A stretch of DNA of 64,000 nt from Geomonas silvestris. Its GTDB lineage: Bacteria; Desulfobacterota; Desulfuromonadia; Geobacterales; Geobacteraceae. The notes under the pieces were generated by a model. The model was not told the DNA's origin. It saw only the letters and a list, made by a program, of their open reading frames with translations, and did not search any database. The position numbers and the translations under genes were made by a program. Below are positions 61,392-64,000 of the stretch, piece by piece. The stretch is from assembly GCF_014193515.1 (NCBI RefSeq), contig NZ_BLXX01000003.1:186001-250000 (forward strand), read 5' to 3'. Position 1 is the first letter of the stretch; each line of letters begins with the position of its first letter.

Positions 61392-62531
61392 TCAGGAGTC
61401 CTGGTGGCCCTTGTGGGGGATGGTGATGGTGACGCGGGTGCCGACTTCCGGCTCGCTCTCGATGCCGATGCTGCCGCCGTGCATCCGGATGAACTCCCGT
61501 GCGTAGAAGAGCCCCAGGCCGAAGCCGCGGACCTGTCCGGTCCGGTTCGCGTCCACCTGGTAGAACTTCTCGAAAACCTTGGGGAGCGCGTCCCTGGCGA
61601 TGCCGATCCCCTGGTCCTCGATGACGATCCGGTTGCTTTCGCCCTCGTCCTGCAGGGTCACGCGCACCATGCCGCTTTTCTTGGAGAACTTGATCGCGTT
61701 GTCGATCACCTGCTGCAGGGCGAAGCTGAACTTCTCCCGGTCCAGCATGACCTCCTGGCTCGGCTCCACCTGGACCTGCGGGGTCACGCCGTGCTTCTCG
61801 TTCCACTCCTTGGAACTGGTCACCAGTTTCGGGATGAGGGAACTCAGGTCGCAGGGTTCCAGGCGCAGCGCCCCTCCGGAGTCCATCACCGTTGAGAAGG
61901 AGAGCAGGTCGGAGACCAGTTGCCCCAGGTAGCAGGCCTCGTCGTAGATGAGTCCCGTGTGCTGGCGCACCGTCTCGTCGCAGGGATCGTAGACCCCGGC
62001 GGCCAGGTTCTGCAGAAACAGCGAGATGGTGGTGATCGGGGTGCGGAACTTGTGCGAGATGAGGGACAGGAAGTTGGTCTTCAGCCGGTCCAGGTTCTTC
62101 AAGTTGGCGATCTCTTCCTTCAGCGCCTTTTTGACCAGCGCCTTGTCGACGCCGCTTTTCAGCTGCAAAAGGTTGAGGGGCTTGGTGATGAAGTCGTCGG
62201 CGTCCGCCTTCAGCGCCTTGAGGATCAGCTCCTTGTCGGCGTAGCCGGTCATGATGATCACCACCATGGTCGGCTCCTTCTCCTTGATCCGCTTGAGCAG
62301 TTCCAGCCCGTCCACCCGGGGCATCATCACGTCGGTGAGGATGGCGTCGATGCCGCCGCGCTCGAAGATCTGGAGCGCCTCCTCGCCGTTGGCCGCTTCC
62401 ACGACGTGGTAATCGTGCAGAGCCCGCATGCAGAGGTCGCGGATGACCGCCTCGTCGTCGACGATGAGGATGGTCTTCTGCTCCTTGTCCTGCACAAGTG
62501 CCTGGTCGGAGTTCTGGGTGAGCTGGAACAT
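61392..62531 (-). CDS. Receiver-histidine kinase hybrid protein
   Basis: A 379-residue cytoplasmic protein with an N-terminal receiver domain (DDE at 25-27, phospho-acceptor D67 in LTDVMMPRVDG, K117 in ITKPLN) and a C-terminal kinase (H160 in LSLISHKFRTP, N box DNAIKFSKK, G boxes DQGIGIA and GFGLGLFYA). It has no sensor or membrane segment, so it probably receives phosphate or signals from another kinase. No partner regulator is adjacent. It lies between alaS and argB on the same strand. Confidence 0.92.
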   Translation of the reverse strand: MFQLTQNSDQALVQDKEQKTILIVDDEAVIRDLCMRALHDYHVVEAANGEEALQIFERGGIDAILTDVMMPRVDGLELLKRIKEKEPTMVVIIMTGYADKELILKALKADADDFITKPLNLLQLKSGVDKALVKKALKEEIANLKNLDRLKTNFLSLISHKFRTPITTISLFLQNLAAGVYDPCDETVRQHTGLIYDEACYLGQLVSDLLSFSTVMDSGGALRLEPCDLSSLIPKLVTSSKEWNEKHGVTPQVQVEPSQEVMLDREKFSFALQQVIDNAIKFSKKSGMVRVTLQDEGESNRIVIEDQGIGIARDALPKVFEKFYQVDANRTGQVRGFGLGLFYAREFIRMHGGSIGIESEPEVGTRVTITIPHKGHQDS

Positions 62532-62631
62532 GACGAATACCCGTAATAAAAGGACGACCCTAGATTAACAGTTCATAGCGGTACTGCAATGTATCAATGA
62601 AAGAAGGAGGAGGTGCTTAAGGTGGAGCAAA

Positions 62632-62661
62632 GGGGACAGGCACCTGGCGGAGCCAGTCCCC
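62632..62661. repeat. REP-like palindrome, copy D, after alaS
   Basis: ggggacaggcacc...ggagccagtcccc is the same family as copies A to C near lon. It lies 9 bases past the alaS stop and on the minus strand is followed by TTTG, so it may work as the alaS terminator. Confidence 0.75.
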
Positions 62662-62670
62662 CTCCACGAT

Positions 62671-64000
62671 TTAACCGACGATCTTGTAGACCGCCTCCAG
62701 CGCCTCGGCGAGGTTCTCGGGCTTCGAGCCGCCGGCCTGGGCCAGCTCCGGCTTGCCGCCGCCGTTGCCCCCCACGATCGGTGCGATCGCCTTGATGAGG
62801 TCGCCTGCCTTGAAGCGGGAGGTGAGGTCCGGGGTGACGGCAACCAGCAGGTTCGCCTTGACGCCGTCGGCGGTCCCCAGCACCAGGATGCCGGAACCGA
62901 GCTTCTCCTTCAGGGTGTCGGAGAGCTCGCGCAGCCCCTTGGGATCGCCGTCCACCTTCACGGAGAGGATCTTCACGCCGCCCACCTCGCGCACCTGCTG
63001 GATCAGGTCGGCGGACTTGGTCGCGTTCAGCCGTCCCTGCAGGGTCTCGATCTCGCGGGAGAGCTCGCGCTGGGCGGCGACCAGCTTGTCGACGCGGTCC
63101 ACCACGGCGCCGGCCTCGGCCTTCACCAGGGTGGCGATCACGCGCTGCTCGTCCTCGAGGGCATGCACCACGGCGAGCGCCCCCATGCCGGTCTGGGCCT
63201 CGATGCGGCGCACGCCGGCGGCGATGCCGGTCTCGGAGACGATCTTGAAGAGGCCGATCTCGCCGGCACCCTTCACGTGGGTGCCGCCGCAGAGCTCGGA
63301 GCTGATCTCGCCCACGCGCACCACGCGCACCACGTCGCCGTACTTCTCGCCGAAGAGTGCGGTGGCGCCCGAGGCCATCGCCTCGCTCGAGGCCATCTCG
63401 ACCGACTCGACGGCAGAGTTGGTGACGATGAAGCCGTTAACAAGGGTCTCCACCTCGCGCAATTCGCCCGGGGTCATCGCGGAGAAGTGGGTGAAGTCGA
63501 AGCGCAGCCGGTCCGGACCGACCAGGGAGCCGGCCTGCTTCACGTGGTCGCCCAGCACCTGGCGCAGCGCGGCCTGCAGGAGGTGGGTCGCGGTGTGGTT
63601 GCGGGCGGTCGCCGCGCGGGAGGGCTGGTCCACCTTCAGTTCGGCGGCCTCGCCCACCGCCATGGTGCCGGAAGTAACGGTGCCGCGGTGTACGATCAGG
63701 TCGGTGAAGGGGCGGGTGGTGTTGGTCACCTTCAGGTGTCCGCGCCCGGTGGAGACGGTGCCGGTGTCGCCCATCTGGCCGCCGGACTCGCCGTAGAACG
63801 GGGTGGAGACGGTGACGACCTCGACCTCTTCCCCTTCGTTCGCCTCCTCGACCAGGATGCCGTCCTTCAGGATCGCGCTCACCGGGGCGAAGGCGATCTG
63901 CTGGGTGTAGCCCACGAAGGTGCTCCGCACACCCGAGCCGTGCAGCTCCTTGTAGATGGCGGCGAGCCCCTGCTCGCCGGAGCCTTTCCAGTGTTCGCGG
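62671..64000 (-). CDS. alaS: Alanyl-tRNA synthetase (C-terminal half, runs off the right edge)
   Basis: The frame is open through base 64000, so only about 443 C-terminal residues are visible; the aminoacylation domain lies outside. Seen are the editing domain with zinc ligands [14 protein letters not shown] (HxxxH) and [11 protein letters not shown], the coiled coil ([19 protein letters not shown]) and the C-terminal DHHA1 domain with [16 protein letters not shown]. It edits Ser- or Gly-tRNA-Ala. Confidence 0.96.
   Translation of the reverse strand, partial: REHWKGSGEQGLAAIYKELHGSGVRSTFVGYTQQIAFAPVSAILKDGILVEEANEGEEVEVVTVSTPFYGESGGQMGDTGTVSTGRGHLKVTNTTRPFTDLIVHRGTVTSGTMAVGEAAELKVDQPSRAATARNHTATHLLQAALRQVLGDHVKQAGSLVGPDRLRFDFTHFSAMTPGELREVETLVNGFIVTNSAVESVEMASSEAMASGATALFGEKYGDVVRVVRVGEISSELCGGTHVKGAGEIGLFKIVSETGIAAGVRRIEAQTGMGALAVVHALEDEQRVIATLVKAEAGAVVDRVDKLVAAQRELSREIETLQGRLNATKSADLIQQVREVGGVKILSVKVDGDPKGLRELSDTLKEKLGSGILVLGTADGVKANLLVAVTPDLTSRFKAGDLIKAIAPIVGGNGGGKPELAQAGGSKPENLAEALEAVYKIVG

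Overview
The window looks like the chromosome of a Geobacter/Geomonas-type bacterium (Desulfuromonadota). This is inferred from GC-rich codon use, a selenocysteine formate dehydrogenase with an NrfD-type membrane subunit, a MacAB/NodT efflux operon, and an argB-argD-argF-argG...argH, gatCAB, mtnA, glnE order that I associate with Geobacter relatives. No rRNA or tRNA gene and no CRISPR array was seen.

Bases 1-5257 are one end of a Tn7-like transposon of visibly lower GC. It carries tnsA, tnsB, tnsC and tniQ as a tight, overlapping operon on the minus strand. Behind them is an untracked GTG-start gene encoding an array of zinc ribbons, which runs off the left edge. The element ends at an ACA at 5255-5257 and interrupts comM, a Mg-chelatase-like AAA+ helicase gene; only the 3' half of comM (5258-5931) follows. 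The rest of the element, any cargo and the 5' half of comM lie outside the window.

From 6 to 26 kb come a secreted M6 metalloprotease with eight C-terminal repeats, a zinc alcohol dehydrogenase, a cidA/lrgA-lrgB pair with a divergent LysR regulator, a DUF3124 protein, lon, a response regulator with macA-macB-NodT efflux genes, a phasin-like pair, a second-type EF-G whose start codon is unclear, a CsbD protein and a BON-domain protein.

From 27 to 43.4 kb there is a formate dehydrogenase operon. Its alpha subunit has an in-frame UGA followed by a SECIS-like hairpin, and also a frameshift at a run of seven C. After it come small envelope-associated genes, a TerC family gene behind a yybP-ykoY manganese riboswitch with a short ORF between them, an endonuclease/exonuclease/phosphatase protein, kup, ileS and lspA.

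From 43.7 to 64 kb nearly everything is on the minus strand. It holds alaS (cut by the right edge), a receiver-histidine kinase, argB, argD, argF, argG, a Nudix hydrolase, a nitrilase-like protein, argH, a lipoprotein, gatC, gatA, gatB, mtnA, glnE and ybgC: arginine biosynthesis, Glu/Asp-tRNA amidation and nitrogen control. Many intergenic gaps hold palindromic repeats of several families, some placed where they can act as terminators.
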